DNA of 9,259 nucleotides from Bacillota bacterium (GTDB taxonomy: Bacteria > Bacillota > Bacilli > Bacillales > Cytobacillaceae), in the NCBI GenBank assembly GCA_030705745.1, contig JAUZPT010000094.1:1-9259 (forward strand). Direction: 5' to 3'. Made by a program: the position numbers and the translations under genes. The notes under the pieces are model-generated. The model was not told where the DNA came from. It did not search any database and saw only the letters and a program-made list of their open reading frames with translations. Positions 1 to 5,894 of the stretch are shown one piece after another. The first letter of the stretch is position 1, and each line of letters starts with the position of its first letter.

Positions 1-50
1 ATGCTTGGGAGCGGCTTCTCGATTTGTTCGAGGACGAGTTGAGGCGATAG
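1..50 (+). CDS. C-terminal end of a gene cut by the window edge (possible dienelactone hydrolase family)
   Basis: Read in the frame starting at base 3, the sequence gives AWERLLDLFEDELRR and then TAG at 48-50. The amphipathic helix with an AWER...LLDLF pattern resembles the last helix of dienelactone hydrolase / alpha-beta hydrolase proteins, which often end in a similar 'AWERTLxFLxxHL' stretch; that comparison is from memory. Only 15 codons are present, so no catalytic residue can be examined. The other two plus frames give shorter or less protein-like tails. If correct, a hydrolase precedes the aldo/keto reductase unit, separated from it by about 320 bp that hold a promoter. Confidence 0.4.
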   Translation, partial: AWERLLDLFEDELRR

Positions 51-310
51 AAACTCTGTTTTGAGTGATATATCATCGCTAAAAATTACCAACGTATTTA
101 ATTGAAGAATCAATAAGGTTACAAATAACGAAAGTGATTTTCCCGGATCTTTTTGTAAAAAATACGATATATGTTGCTTATAAATATTGATAATCAAGGA
201 AACCCTATTCTTCAACATTATCAAAGAACTGAAGCAAAAGTATTCTGATGAAAATATCAGATGAGATAATTGCTTAAAAAAAATAAATGACAAAAATTAA
301 AATCTGTCAC
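51..310. other. Non-coding leader region upstream of the aldo/keto reductase unit
   Basis: No gene with a start codon and ribosome binding site is visible. The stretch is AT-rich. It contains a perfect 10-bp palindrome (TGATATATCA, 66-75) and a 6-bp dyad at 244-261. A 26-codon open stretch at 184-264 (plus strand, between two stops) has a helix-like composition, with NIIKELKQKY inside it. It lacks an ATG and a ribosome binding site, so it is not called as a gene. Confidence 0.5.
244..261. promoter_or_regulatory. Dyad symmetry, possible operator
   Basis: TCTGAT (244-249) and its exact reverse complement ATCAGA (256-261) flank a 6-base spacer. The dyad lies about 50 bp before the predicted -35 element of the aldo/keto reductase-TetR unit. 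TetR-family proteins bind dyads and often control their own operon, so this is one possible site. Short dyads are common in AT-rich DNA, and nothing here proves binding. Confidence 0.2.
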
Positions 311-339
311 TTGATTATTGTTTTTGATATTGATAGAAT
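311..339 (+). promoter_or_regulatory. Sigma-A-type promoter of the aldo/keto reductase-TetR unit
   Basis: TTGATT (311-316) is followed after exactly 17 bp by TAGAAT (334-339), which matches the TATAAT consensus at five of six positions. An extended -10 TGA precedes it at 331-333. Transcription would begin near 345, about 12 bases before the GGAGG ribosome binding site at 358-362. That leaves a leader of roughly 30 bases before the ATG at 374, and rules out the upstream in-frame ATG at 287 as the start on this transcript. Confidence 0.65.
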
Positions 340-373
340 AAAAACCATCTTGAATATGGAGGTATTGAAACTT

Positions 374-1363
374 ATGATAAATAGAAAACTTGGTCAAAAC
401 GGCCCATCAGTATCAGCTATAGGACTTGGGTGCATGGGAATGTCCGATCTCTACGGTGCAGCGGATAGAAAGGAAAGTATTGCTACCATTCATGCGGCAA
501 TTGAAGCGGGAATTACATTGTTTGATACCGGAGATTTTTATGGTGTCGGCCATAACGAACTTCTTTTAAATGAAGCACTACAAGGGTCAAAACGCGATAA
601 TGCATTTATTGCTGTTAAATTCGGTGCCATGAGATCACCAGACGGTGGCTGGGTTGGAGTAGATGGTCGTCCACAAGCGGTTAAAAACTTCTTATCCTAT
701 ACTTTGCAGAGATTAGGTGTCGATTACATCGATTTATATCAGCCAGGACGTGTTGATCCGAATGTGCCGATTGAGGAAACTGTAGGTGCTATTGCTGACC
801 TGGTGACGGCGGGTTACGTTAAGCACATTGGGCTTTCTGAGGCGAATGCAAACACCATCCGTCGTGCTCATGCCGTTCATCCGATAAGTTGGCTGCAAAT
901 TGAATATTCACTCTTTAGTCGTGGAATAGAAAAAGAAATTTTACCAACTTTACGAGAACTTGGAATCGGTCTTTCAGCATATGGTGTTCTTTCACGTGGA
1001 TTACTAAGTGGAAAATGGTCCAAGGATCTTCAAGGTGCGCCTGATTTCCGTTAATTATCTCCACGCTTTATGGGCGAAAATCTTGATAAAAACTTAGCTC
1101 TTGTCGAGGGTTTGCGTGAAATCGCTGAGGAAAAACAAACAAACGTGGCACAACTTGCCATTGCATGGGTTCTTTCAAGAGGTGAGGATGTCATTCCGTT
1201 AATTGGTGCTCGTAAACGTTCACAACTACAGGATGCATTGAGCGCAGTTGGTCTTCAGCTTAGCCCGTCAGATCTTGAAAGAATTGAAGCGGCTGTACCT
1301 GCAGAAGCTGTTGCTGGGACACGTTATGCTGCTGAACAAATGGGAACGCTCGGAGTAGAGTAG
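374..1363 (+). pseudogene. Aldo/keto reductase interrupted by an in-frame TAA
   Basis: This would be a 329-residue NADPH-dependent aldo/keto reductase of the cytosolic TIM-barrel type, reducing aldehydes or ketones. ATG 374 is chosen because GGAGG lies at 358-362, a promoter lies just upstream, and [20 protein letters not shown] is the normal family N-terminus. An in-frame TAA at 1052-1054 (codon 227) follows ...GAPDFR. The same frame then continues with SPRFMGENLDKN, a conserved family segment, through to TAG 1361-1363, so nothing is deleted and a single base change could explain the stop. The internal ATG at 1070 has no ribosome binding site. Of the catalytic tetrad, Asp51, Tyr56 and Lys82 are present. 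The usual His (LYYQHRVDP) is replaced: YQPGRVDP puts Gly125 there. Homologues with YQPARxDP exist in a subgroup, so that change is probably ancestral. A truncated 226-residue product would lose the C-terminal barrel strands and the NADP-binding end. Sequencing error remains possible. Confidence 0.88.
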
Positions 1364-1368
1364 GATAA

Positions 1369-1950
1369 ATGGCTGATCAATCTTTAAAGAAAGAAACCAT
1401 TTTAGATACGGCGGAGCAGGTTCTACGCCGATTTGGACCAGAGAAAACGAGTGTAGTCGATGTTGCAAGGGCTCTAAATGTAAGTCATGGGACCATCTAT
1501 CGTCATTTTCCAAGCAAAGCTTCATTACGTGAAGCGGTTGCTGAAAGGTGGCTTCATAGTATCTCTGAACCATTAGAGGCCGTTTTTAAACAGGAATGTT
1601 CTGCTTCTGAGAGGTTACATTTATGGTTAAAAACACTGATTCATATTAAACACTCCTTGGTTCAAGAAGATCCCGAATTATTTATGATGTACACATCGCT
1701 CGTAGAAGAATCTGTGGAAGTGGTAAAGACTCATATTGGCGAACTAGTCGGACAAATCATCCCGATTATTGAAGAGGGAATCGCTAATGAAGAATTTAAA
1801 TCAACAGATGCAGCTGCGATTGCGAGTGGTATTTTTATGGCAACTGCACGATTTCATCATCCAGCCCATGCAAAAGAATGGGCATCGCCTACTATTGAGC
1901 AGGAATTTGATGTTGTCTGGAATTTGATACTTTCTGGAATTTTAAAGTAA
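1369..1950 (+). CDS. TetR/AcrR-family transcriptional regulator
   Basis: This is a 193-residue one-component repressor, the usual TetR length. The N-terminal helix-turn-helix is clear: residues 8-24 form helix 1, and TSVVDVARALNVSHGTIYRHF at about 27-47 contains the recognition helix and the diagnostic T-I-Y-x-H-F ending. FPSKASLREAV follows, as in the family. Residues 60-193 form the helical ligand-binding and dimer domain, for which no ligand can be inferred. The start ATG lies 5 bp after the aldo/keto reductase stop, with only a weak GGAG (1352-1355) upstream, so translation is probably coupled to the upstream gene. A premature stop in that gene could therefore lower regulator expression. 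By position the likely target is its own operon. A terminator follows at once. Confidence 0.9.
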   Translation: MADQSLKKETILDTAEQVLRRFGPEKTSVVDVARALNVSHGTIYRHFPSKASLREAVAERWLHSISEPLEAVFKQECSASERLHLWLKTLIHIKHSLVQEDPELFMMYTSLVEESVEVVKTHIGELVGQIIPIIEEGIANEEFKSTDAAAIASGIFMATARFHHPAHAKEWASPTIEQEFDVVWNLILSGILK

Positions 1951-1959
1951 ATAATAATA

Positions 1960-1992
1960 AAGTCGATCTTTAAACAATAAGATCGGCTTTTT
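1960..1992 (+). terminator. Rho-independent terminator after the TetR gene
   Basis: An 11-bp stem pairs 1960-1970 (AAGTCGATCTT) with 1979-1989 (AAGATCGGCTT), with one G-U pair, around an 8-base loop. It ends in a run of five T at 1988-1992. It starts 10 bases after the TetR stop codon and closes the aldo/keto reductase-TetR unit. Confidence 0.85.
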
Positions 1993-2469
1993 ACTACTCA
2001 GAACCAACGCTAACTAACAGGATATGATATAACCGCATCGGGTGGCAATCTAAAGGTGAAATTGTGATCAAGATAAAATGCAAATCTGGAAATTCGTTTG
2101 AAATTGGATGATCTAGGACCGATTATCACGGTCTTATGCTAGGCTGGCTCATGTTCAATAGTTCGCTTGCTTTTGTTAAGCACTGTGATTAAGCTGTAGT
2201 ATGAAATGCTTATAGCCACTCAATTCACATTTTGAATCCCTTATAACGTTTAGTTATTCCCATCTAACATAGTGGAAGTACCATCTTTGTTATACAGATG
2301 ATAACCTATGGTTGTACCAATAACAATCACAGAAACTTGGTGTGCAAGTTGCTTATTTTAAAAGATAAGCATGTATAAAATTCATCTTTAAGACTTGTCT
2401 AGAACTCCTAGAAGTGAAATATATATCGACGGGATCTAATCACAAAACAAACATTGGAGGAATGTAAAA
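1993..2469. other. Gene-poor stretch with possible decayed coding fragments
   Basis: No complete gene with a start and ribosome binding site is visible in about 475 bp. Two open fragments on the minus strand have protein-like composition. One, 2138-2010, is 42 residues and ends in LPPDAVISYPVS before TAG. The other, 2357-2250, is 35 residues, includes the hydrophobic run VSVIVIGTTIGYHLY, and ends at TAA. Neither has an ATG; each begins just after another in-frame stop. They could be remnants of degraded genes or chance. Near the right end, TATAAA (2374-2379) and a dyad at 2394-2415 could belong to the control region of the next gene, but no good -35 element is present. Confidence 0.45.
2394..2415. 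promoter_or_regulatory. Imperfect dyad upstream of the DJ-1/PfpI gene
   Basis: TCTAG (2398-2402) and CTAGA (2408-2412) are perfect inverted repeats around 5 bases. If a two-base bulge is allowed, the outer ACTT (2393-2396) and AAGT also pair. The site lies 55-75 bp before the DJ-1/PfpI start and after a TATAAA sequence at 2374-2379. It could be an operator or a leader hairpin. No known regulator motif is recognised. Confidence 0.2.
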
Positions 2470-3135
2470 ATGACAAAACATATTTTATTGGTTGTAACAA
2501 CAGCGGACAAAATGAACGAGGATCATGAAACAGGACTATGGTTATCTGAATTTGGTGAAGCATACGTTGAATTTGCTAAATTGGGTTATGACATTACGGT
2601 AGCAAGTCCAAAAGGCGGAAAAGCACCTATCGATGATCGCAGTTTAGAAGGAGAAGTACCTCAAGAAATTATAGATACAGCAAAGTATTTAGAAAATACC
2701 GTTAAATTAGAAGATATTAAAGATGCTTCTGCTTACGATGCAATCTTCCTGCCTGGTGGCCATGGTACAATGTTTGACCTGCCAGATAACACGAAACTTC
2801 AAGAGCTTACTCGTGATATGTTTGAAGCAAATAAAATAGTTGCCGCTGTTTGCCACGGACCAGCTGGACTTGTAGGTGTGAAATTATCAGATGGTACACC
2901 ACTAGTTGCCGGGAAAACAATCACAACTTTTACTGACGATGAAGAACGTGAAACAACATTAGACCGTTTCATGCCATTCCTATTAGAAACACGTCTTCGG
3001 GAGCTAGGTGCAAACGTGATCGTAAAAGAAAACTGGGCGAACCATGTACAAGTAGACGGAAACTTAATTACAGGACAAAATCCTCAATCAACTGAAAGTG
3101 TTGCAAAAGAAGTCGTTAAAATGTTACAGAACTAA
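2470..3135 (+). CDS. DJ-1/PfpI superfamily protein, Hsp31-like (class I glutamine amidotransferase fold)
   Basis: This is a 221-residue cytosolic protein of the DJ-1/ThiJ/PfpI superfamily. The nucleophile elbow AAVCHGPAGL at about 125-134 places Cys128 and the adjacent His129. Glu27 in GLWLSEFGE matches the conserved acidic residue that contacts the cysteine. The phrase VASPKGGKAPID at 44-55 and the loop FLPGGHGT at 93-100 are typical of the Hsp31/YDR533C-like branch, some of whose members have glyoxalase III or chaperone activity. The exact activity here is inferred, not shown. GGAGG at 2456-2460, 9 bases before the ATG, supports the start. The gene has its own terminator at 3143-3182. A peptidase or amidotransferase role is less likely, since most family members lack those activities. 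Confidence 0.92.
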   Translation: MTKHILLVVTTADKMNEDHETGLWLSEFGEAYVEFAKLGYDITVASPKGGKAPIDDRSLEGEVPQEIIDTAKYLENTVKLEDIKDASAYDAIFLPGGHGTMFDLPDNTKLQELTRDMFEANKIVAAVCHGPAGLVGVKLSDGTPLVAGKTITTFTDDEERETTLDRFMPFLLETRLRELGANVIVKENWANHVQVDGNLITGQNPQSTESVAKEVVKMLQN

Positions 3136-3142
3136 AACTAGT

Positions 3143-3182
3143 AAAGTCTACAGGTAATCTATCTACCTTTAGGCTTTCTTTT
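3143..3182 (+). terminator. Rho-independent terminator after the DJ-1/PfpI gene
   Basis: The 14-base arms 3143-3156 and 3164-3177 pair with one G-U pair and one mismatch around a 7-base loop, followed by TTTCTTTT to 3182. It begins 7 bases after the stop codon and separates this gene from the monooxygenase gene 45 bp further on. Confidence 0.75.
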
Positions 3183-3196
3183 AAAAAATATCGCTC

Positions 3197-3210
3197 AACT
3201 TAAATAAGTT
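3197..3210. promoter_or_regulatory. Perfect palindrome just upstream of the ABM gene, possible operator
   Basis: AACTTA and TAAGTT are exact inverted repeats around AA. The palindrome lies 4 bases before the GGAG ribosome binding site (3215-3218) of the next gene, in a 44-bp gap after a terminator. That gap must hold any promoter for the ABM-DinB unit; TTAAAT at 3200-3205 inside the palindrome is the best, though weak, -10 candidate. A repressor bound here would block either transcription or translation. No known consensus is recognised. Confidence 0.3.
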
Positions 3211-3226
3211 AATTGGAGTGAGAACA

Positions 3227-3514
3227 ATGGAAAATATCGTTATAACAGCCATATTAAAAGCAAAAACAGGAAATGAAGAGCAACTATTTGGAGTGTTGCA
3301 ACAAGTTGTTCAACCTTCACAAAACGAGGATGGCTGCATTAAATACCAATTACACAAATCCTTAGAGGACGGGGGAGTATTTGTCTTCTATGAGGTTTGG
3401 CAAGATGAAGCATCATTAAAAAAACATATAGAGTCAGACCATTACAAAATTTACCGTCAAAAAGCAGAGCAACTAGTAGAAAATCGAGATGTCTATCGTT
3501 TGAAAATGTTATAA
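3227..3514 (+). CDS. ABM-domain putative quinol monooxygenase
   Basis: This is a 95-residue protein made of a single antibiotic biosynthesis monooxygenase (ABM) domain, a dimeric ferredoxin-like fold acting in the cytoplasm without a metal or flavin. The family pattern is complete: an N-terminal strand (VITAILKAKTGNEEQL), a central FVFYEVWQDEASLKKHIES at about 52-70, then DHYKIY. His67 and His72 are the usual conserved histidines. Members such as YgiN act on quinols, while others are of unknown function, so the substrate is not fixed. ATG 3227 is preferred over the in-frame GTG at 3218, because GGAG at 3215-3218 overlaps that GTG and lies 8 bases before the ATG. The next gene follows after 45 bp without a terminator, so the two are probably cotranscribed. 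Confidence 0.88.
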   Translation: MENIVITAILKAKTGNEEQLFGVLQQVVQPSQNEDGCIKYQLHKSLEDGGVFVFYEVWQDEASLKKHIESDHYKIYRQKAEQLVENRDVYRLKML

Positions 3515-3559
3515 CAAAATCGTTTGATTGCAATTTACTTATACTGGAGGAAAATACAA

Positions 3560-4027
3560 ATGACAAATGAACTCACTGCAGTACAACAAATTATGAAACG
3601 TTGGAAGATGCACCGAAATGCTTTGCTTGAACTTGTTGCAGTATTACCTGAATCAGCTGGGTCATGGCGTCCCTGGGATGAAGGGATGACAACAATTGAA
3701 CTTGTTCATCACCTTGCCTGGACACCAGATTTCTTTTTCTCTGCTATGGAAGCACGAGATATGAAAATTCCACCTGTTCCGTCAACACTAACCGAAGCAC
3801 GCGAACTTCTTGAGCAACTAACTATTGAACATGAACAAATACTTGCATCTTATACAAAATCAGACTTACAGAAGGAAGCAACGATTGAACTTTTTAAAGT
3901 TACTGAGCCAGGAGTAGAAGTTCTCCATCGTCTAATCGGACATGAGGCGCATCACAAAGGACAACTTACCCTATATGCCCGCATGATTGGTGTAAATCCA
4001 CCATTTTATGTAGATTTGAGTGTATAA
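3560..4027 (+). CDS. DinB family protein (putative metal-dependent, BstA/YfiT-like fold)
   Basis: This is a 155-residue four-helix-bundle protein of the DinB superfamily. The metal-binding histidines are visible: His51 in VHHLAW, and His128 and His132 in GHEAHHKGQL, the hallmark C-terminal HxxxH-GQ motif. In Bacillus this superfamily includes bacillithiol S-transferases and DNA-damage-inducible proteins of unknown function. A thiol-transferase role would suit the neighbourhood but is inferred only. The start ATG at 3560 has GGAGG at 3546-3550, 9 bases upstream; an upstream in-frame ATG at 3524 lacks a binding site and adds 12 atypical residues. It is probably cotranscribed with the ABM gene and ends before a strong terminator. 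Confidence 0.9.
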   Translation: MTNELTAVQQIMKRWKMHRNALLELVAVLPESAGSWRPWDEGMTTIELVHHLAWTPDFFFSAMEARDMKIPPVPSTLTEARELLEQLTIEHEQILASYTKSDLQKEATIELFKVTEPGVEVLHRLIGHEAHHKGQLTLYARMIGVNPPFYVDLSV

Positions 4028-4094
4028 ATAAGAAAAATGTGGTTCTCATAGTGTGAAAGGTTTTTTGAGGCTCGTATCTATAAAATGACATTAG

Positions 4095-4125
4095 AAAAGA
4101 CGTGTGAATCCCCACACGTCTTTTT
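4095..4125. terminator. Strong bidirectional rho-independent terminator
   Basis: A perfect 12-bp stem pairs AAAAGACGTGTG (4095-4106) with 4113-4124 around a 6-base loop, followed by T to 4125. Because the A-rich left arm is copied as a T-run on the minus strand, it can stop transcription both from the DinB unit and from the convergent Nudix gene. Confidence 0.88.
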
Positions 4126-4142
4126 CTGTTCGACTAGTCAAA

Positions 4143-4182
4143 GTGACAGGCAACTCCCATTTTATTGGAAGGTGCCTGTCAC
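4143..4182. repeat. REP-like imperfect palindrome
   Basis: GTGACAGGCA (4143-4152) and its exact reverse complement TGCCTGTCAC (4173-4182) form a 10-bp stem. It extends inward to 16 paired positions with two mismatches, around the loop ATTTTATT (4159-4166). It lies between two convergent genes, separate from the T-tailed terminator at 4095-4125, and has no clean T-run of its own. From memory, palindromes with this GTGACAGGCACC-like core are dispersed in many Bacillaceae genomes, which would make it a mobile REP-type element; this is unverified. Confidence 0.6.
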
Positions 4183-4213
4183 ACAAAAGTGGATATTCCT
4201 TTAAATAACAATT

Positions 4214-4831
4214 TTAATCAAAATAAACCTTTTCTTCTGGATTTTTTAAATATTTAAAGGCCAACACAATTTGTGATTTAGTATTTCTTGCTATTGATAG
4301 TGGAGGTAGTTCGTTTTCAGTAAAGAACTTAACCGCAATTGTTTCGATTCCTTCAACTGGATTTCCGCCTATGATTTCACATTGAATGAAAAGTTTATAA
4401 ATATGATAAGCTGAAGGAGGATGTGGATGACATTTTTTATCGGTTATTGCTAATAATTTGATCGCTTTTACATCAAATCCAGATTCTTCTTTTACTTCCT
4501 TTACAGCGACTTCACTTGGGGTTAGTCCAATATCAGCCCATCCTCCTGGTAATGCCCAGTTACCATCGGTCTTTTCTTGGACCATTAGAATTTTATCATC
4601 TTTAAAGACGACAGCTCTAATATCTACCTTTGGAGTTGCATAACCAGTTTCACTTGCAAATAAATCTTTGATGACAGTTTTTTTAACTTCGGTATGTTGT
4701 GCTAAAATGTCAACGCTAATATTTCTTATTAATTCAAATCTCTCCAAGTCGTAAATATCTTTTGAATACAATAACCCCGCCTGTGCAATAGACTGAAGCT
4801 GTTTTGCCCAATCCAGCCATTTTGGTTCCAT
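4214..4831 (-). CDS. Nudix hydrolase with N-terminal helical domain (YjhB / CDP-Chase-like)
   Basis: This is a 205-residue cytosolic pyrophosphohydrolase that would cleave nucleoside diphosphates linked to another moiety. Residues 5-60 form the helical N-terminal domain found in Bacillus YjhB and B. cereus CDP-Chase (AQAGLLYSKDIYDLERFE). Residues 68-200 form the Nudix fold, with the box at 97-119: GWADIGLTPSEVAV then KEVKEESGF. The metal-ligand glutamates Glu112, Glu115 and Glu116 are present. The box departs from GX5EX7REUXEEXGU at two points: Leu103 in place of the first Glu, and Lys111 in place of Arg. Related Bacillus proteins share these changes, so activity is probably kept. ADP-ribose or CDP-choline are the likeliest substrates. 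ATG at 4831 is preferred over the in-frame GTG at 4840, because GGTGA lies 6 bases before the ATG. The gene stands alone and converges with the DinB unit. Confidence 0.9.
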   Translation of the reverse strand: MEPKWLDWAKQLQSIAQAGLLYSKDIYDLERFELIRNISVDILAQHTEVKKTVIKDLFASETGYATPKVDIRAVVFKDDKILMVQEKTDGNWALPGGWADIGLTPSEVAVKEVKEESGFDVKAIKLLAITDKKCHPHPPSAYHIYKLFIQCEIIGGNPVEGIETIAVKFFTENELPPLSIARNTKSQIVLAFKYLKNPEEKVYFD

Positions 4832-4893
4832 ACTAGTCACCGCCAGCTTGTCTAATATCCTTTATTACTATTTTTATTATTTAATAGAATATT

Positions 4894-4922
4894 TTGACTC
4901 GGCTCCTGTTCTATGTTGAAAA
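4894..4922 (+). promoter_or_regulatory. Weak promoter candidate for the ABC transporter operon
   Basis: TTGACT (4894-4899) matches the -35 consensus at five of six positions. Seventeen bases later TGAAAA (4917-4922) is a poor -10, though TGT precedes it as an extended -10. It lies about 85 bp before the ATPase start, in the divergent gap between the Nudix and ABC genes. No better match is visible there. Confidence 0.25.
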
Positions 4923-5009
4923 AAATAGTGCCAATGCATTGAAATCCCAAAAATAGAAATTGGATAACCAAGGATTTTGGTGTGAACAATTTTAAAAGGG
5001 GAATGATTC

Positions 5010-5894
5010 ATGATTACATTAGATGGATTAACAAAAAAGTTTTCAAATGGAAAAGGCCTTTTCAATATTGATCTTTACGTGAAAAAGGGTGAAGTTTACG
5101 GCTACCTGGGTCCAAATGGTGCAGGGAAATCAACAACGATACGGCATTTAATGGGATATATTAAGCCGACAAGTGGATCAGCAACAATCAACTCATTAAA
5201 TTGCTGGAGAAATGCTGCGGAAATTCAGAAAATTGTCGGGTATTTACCCGGCGAAATTGGTTTTCTTGAAGGGCTTAACGGGCTTGAGTTTTTAAAGCTG
5301 TTAAGCGGGATGAAAAACATGAAAAGTACGAAAGTAAGAGATGCCCTTATAGAACGGTTTCAATTCGATGTAAATACACCAATTAGGAAAATGTCCAAAG
5401 GCATGAAACAAAAAGTGGGGATTGTTGCTGCATTTATGAACGACCCTGAAGTGCTGATTCTTGATGAACCAACATCCGGATTGGATCCACTCATGCAAAG
5501 GGTATTCATCGATTTAATTCTCGAAGAAAAGTCTCGCGGGAAAACGATTTTAATGTCTTCACACCAGTTTCAGGAAATTGAACGCACATGTGACCGTGTC
5601 GCCATCATTAAGGATGGATCTATCATCGCACAGGAAAATGTCCATGAATTGCAAAAGAAACAGAAAAAAGTTTTTGAGGTCACAGTTGCTGACGAAAAAG
5701 ATATACAGGAACTGAAAAATTCGGGTCTTTCGATTTCAAATATTTCCGGAAAACAAGTACTAATTGAGGTTGCGGGAGATTACAACCATTTTCTTCGGGC
5801 CATTGCCAATGTAAATGTGGTTGCCCTTAATACGAGGAACCTGGAATTGGAAGAGTTATTCATGCATTTTTATGAAAGAAAGGAGGTTATGTAA
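5010..5894 (+). CDS. ABC transporter ATP-binding protein
   Basis: This is a 294-residue nucleotide-binding subunit that powers export through the permease encoded next. Walker A GPNGAGKST is at 34-42, the signature MSKGMKQK at 128-135 (a variant of LSGGQ), Walker B with the D-loop LILDEPTSGLDP at 149-160 with catalytic Glu153, and the switch histidine His185 in SSHQFQEIE. The usual Q-loop glutamine is a glycine (YLPGE, 79-82), a form seen in a branch of ABC-2-type exporters. Residues 215-294 form a C-terminal extension common in drug or antimicrobial-peptide exporter ATPases. The start has AGGGGA at 4997-5002, 7 bases upstream. The stop overlaps the permease ATG (TAATG), so the two are translationally coupled. 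Confidence 0.94.
   Translation: MITLDGLTKKFSNGKGLFNIDLYVKKGEVYGYLGPNGAGKSTTIRHLMGYIKPTSGSATINSLNCWRNAAEIQKIVGYLPGEIGFLEGLNGLEFLKLLSGMKNMKSTKVRDALIERFQFDVNTPIRKMSKGMKQKVGIVAAFMNDPEVLILDEPTSGLDPLMQRVFIDLILEEKSRGKTILMSSHQFQEIERTCDRVAIIKDGSIIAQENVHELQKKQKKVFEVTVADEKDIQELKNSGLSISNISGKQVLIEVAGDYNHFLRAIANVNVVALNTRNLELEELFMHFYERKEVM

Noticed and set aside
44..79. Possible terminator of the first partial gene (GCGAT...ATCGC with an inner ACTC/GAGT)
   Set aside because: The stem is broken into short 4-5 bp parts, overlaps the stop codon, and is not followed by a T-run.
71..83. 13-base match TATCATCGCTAAA also found at 8847-8859, upstream of two different genes
   Set aside because: About one exact 13-base match is expected by chance in 9.3 kb, and the flanks do not continue the similarity.
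287..373. Upstream in-frame extension of the aldo/keto reductase (ATG 287)
   Set aside because: It has no ribosome binding site, lies upstream of the predicted transcription start, and adds 29 residues with no family counterpart. ATG 374 has GGAGG at a suitable distance.
1070..1363. Second half of the aldo/keto reductase as an independent gene starting at ATG 1070
   Set aside because: There is no ribosome binding site before the ATG, and the sequence is the C-terminal part of the same barrel in the same frame.
2117..2133. GACCG/CGGTC hairpin in the gene-poor stretch
   Set aside because: It has only 5 bp of stem, no T-run and no gene beside it; it is too short to call.
4458..4643. Plus-strand open frame inside the Nudix gene
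   Set aside because: It is a shadow of the minus-strand Nudix coding sequence, with no start signal of its own.
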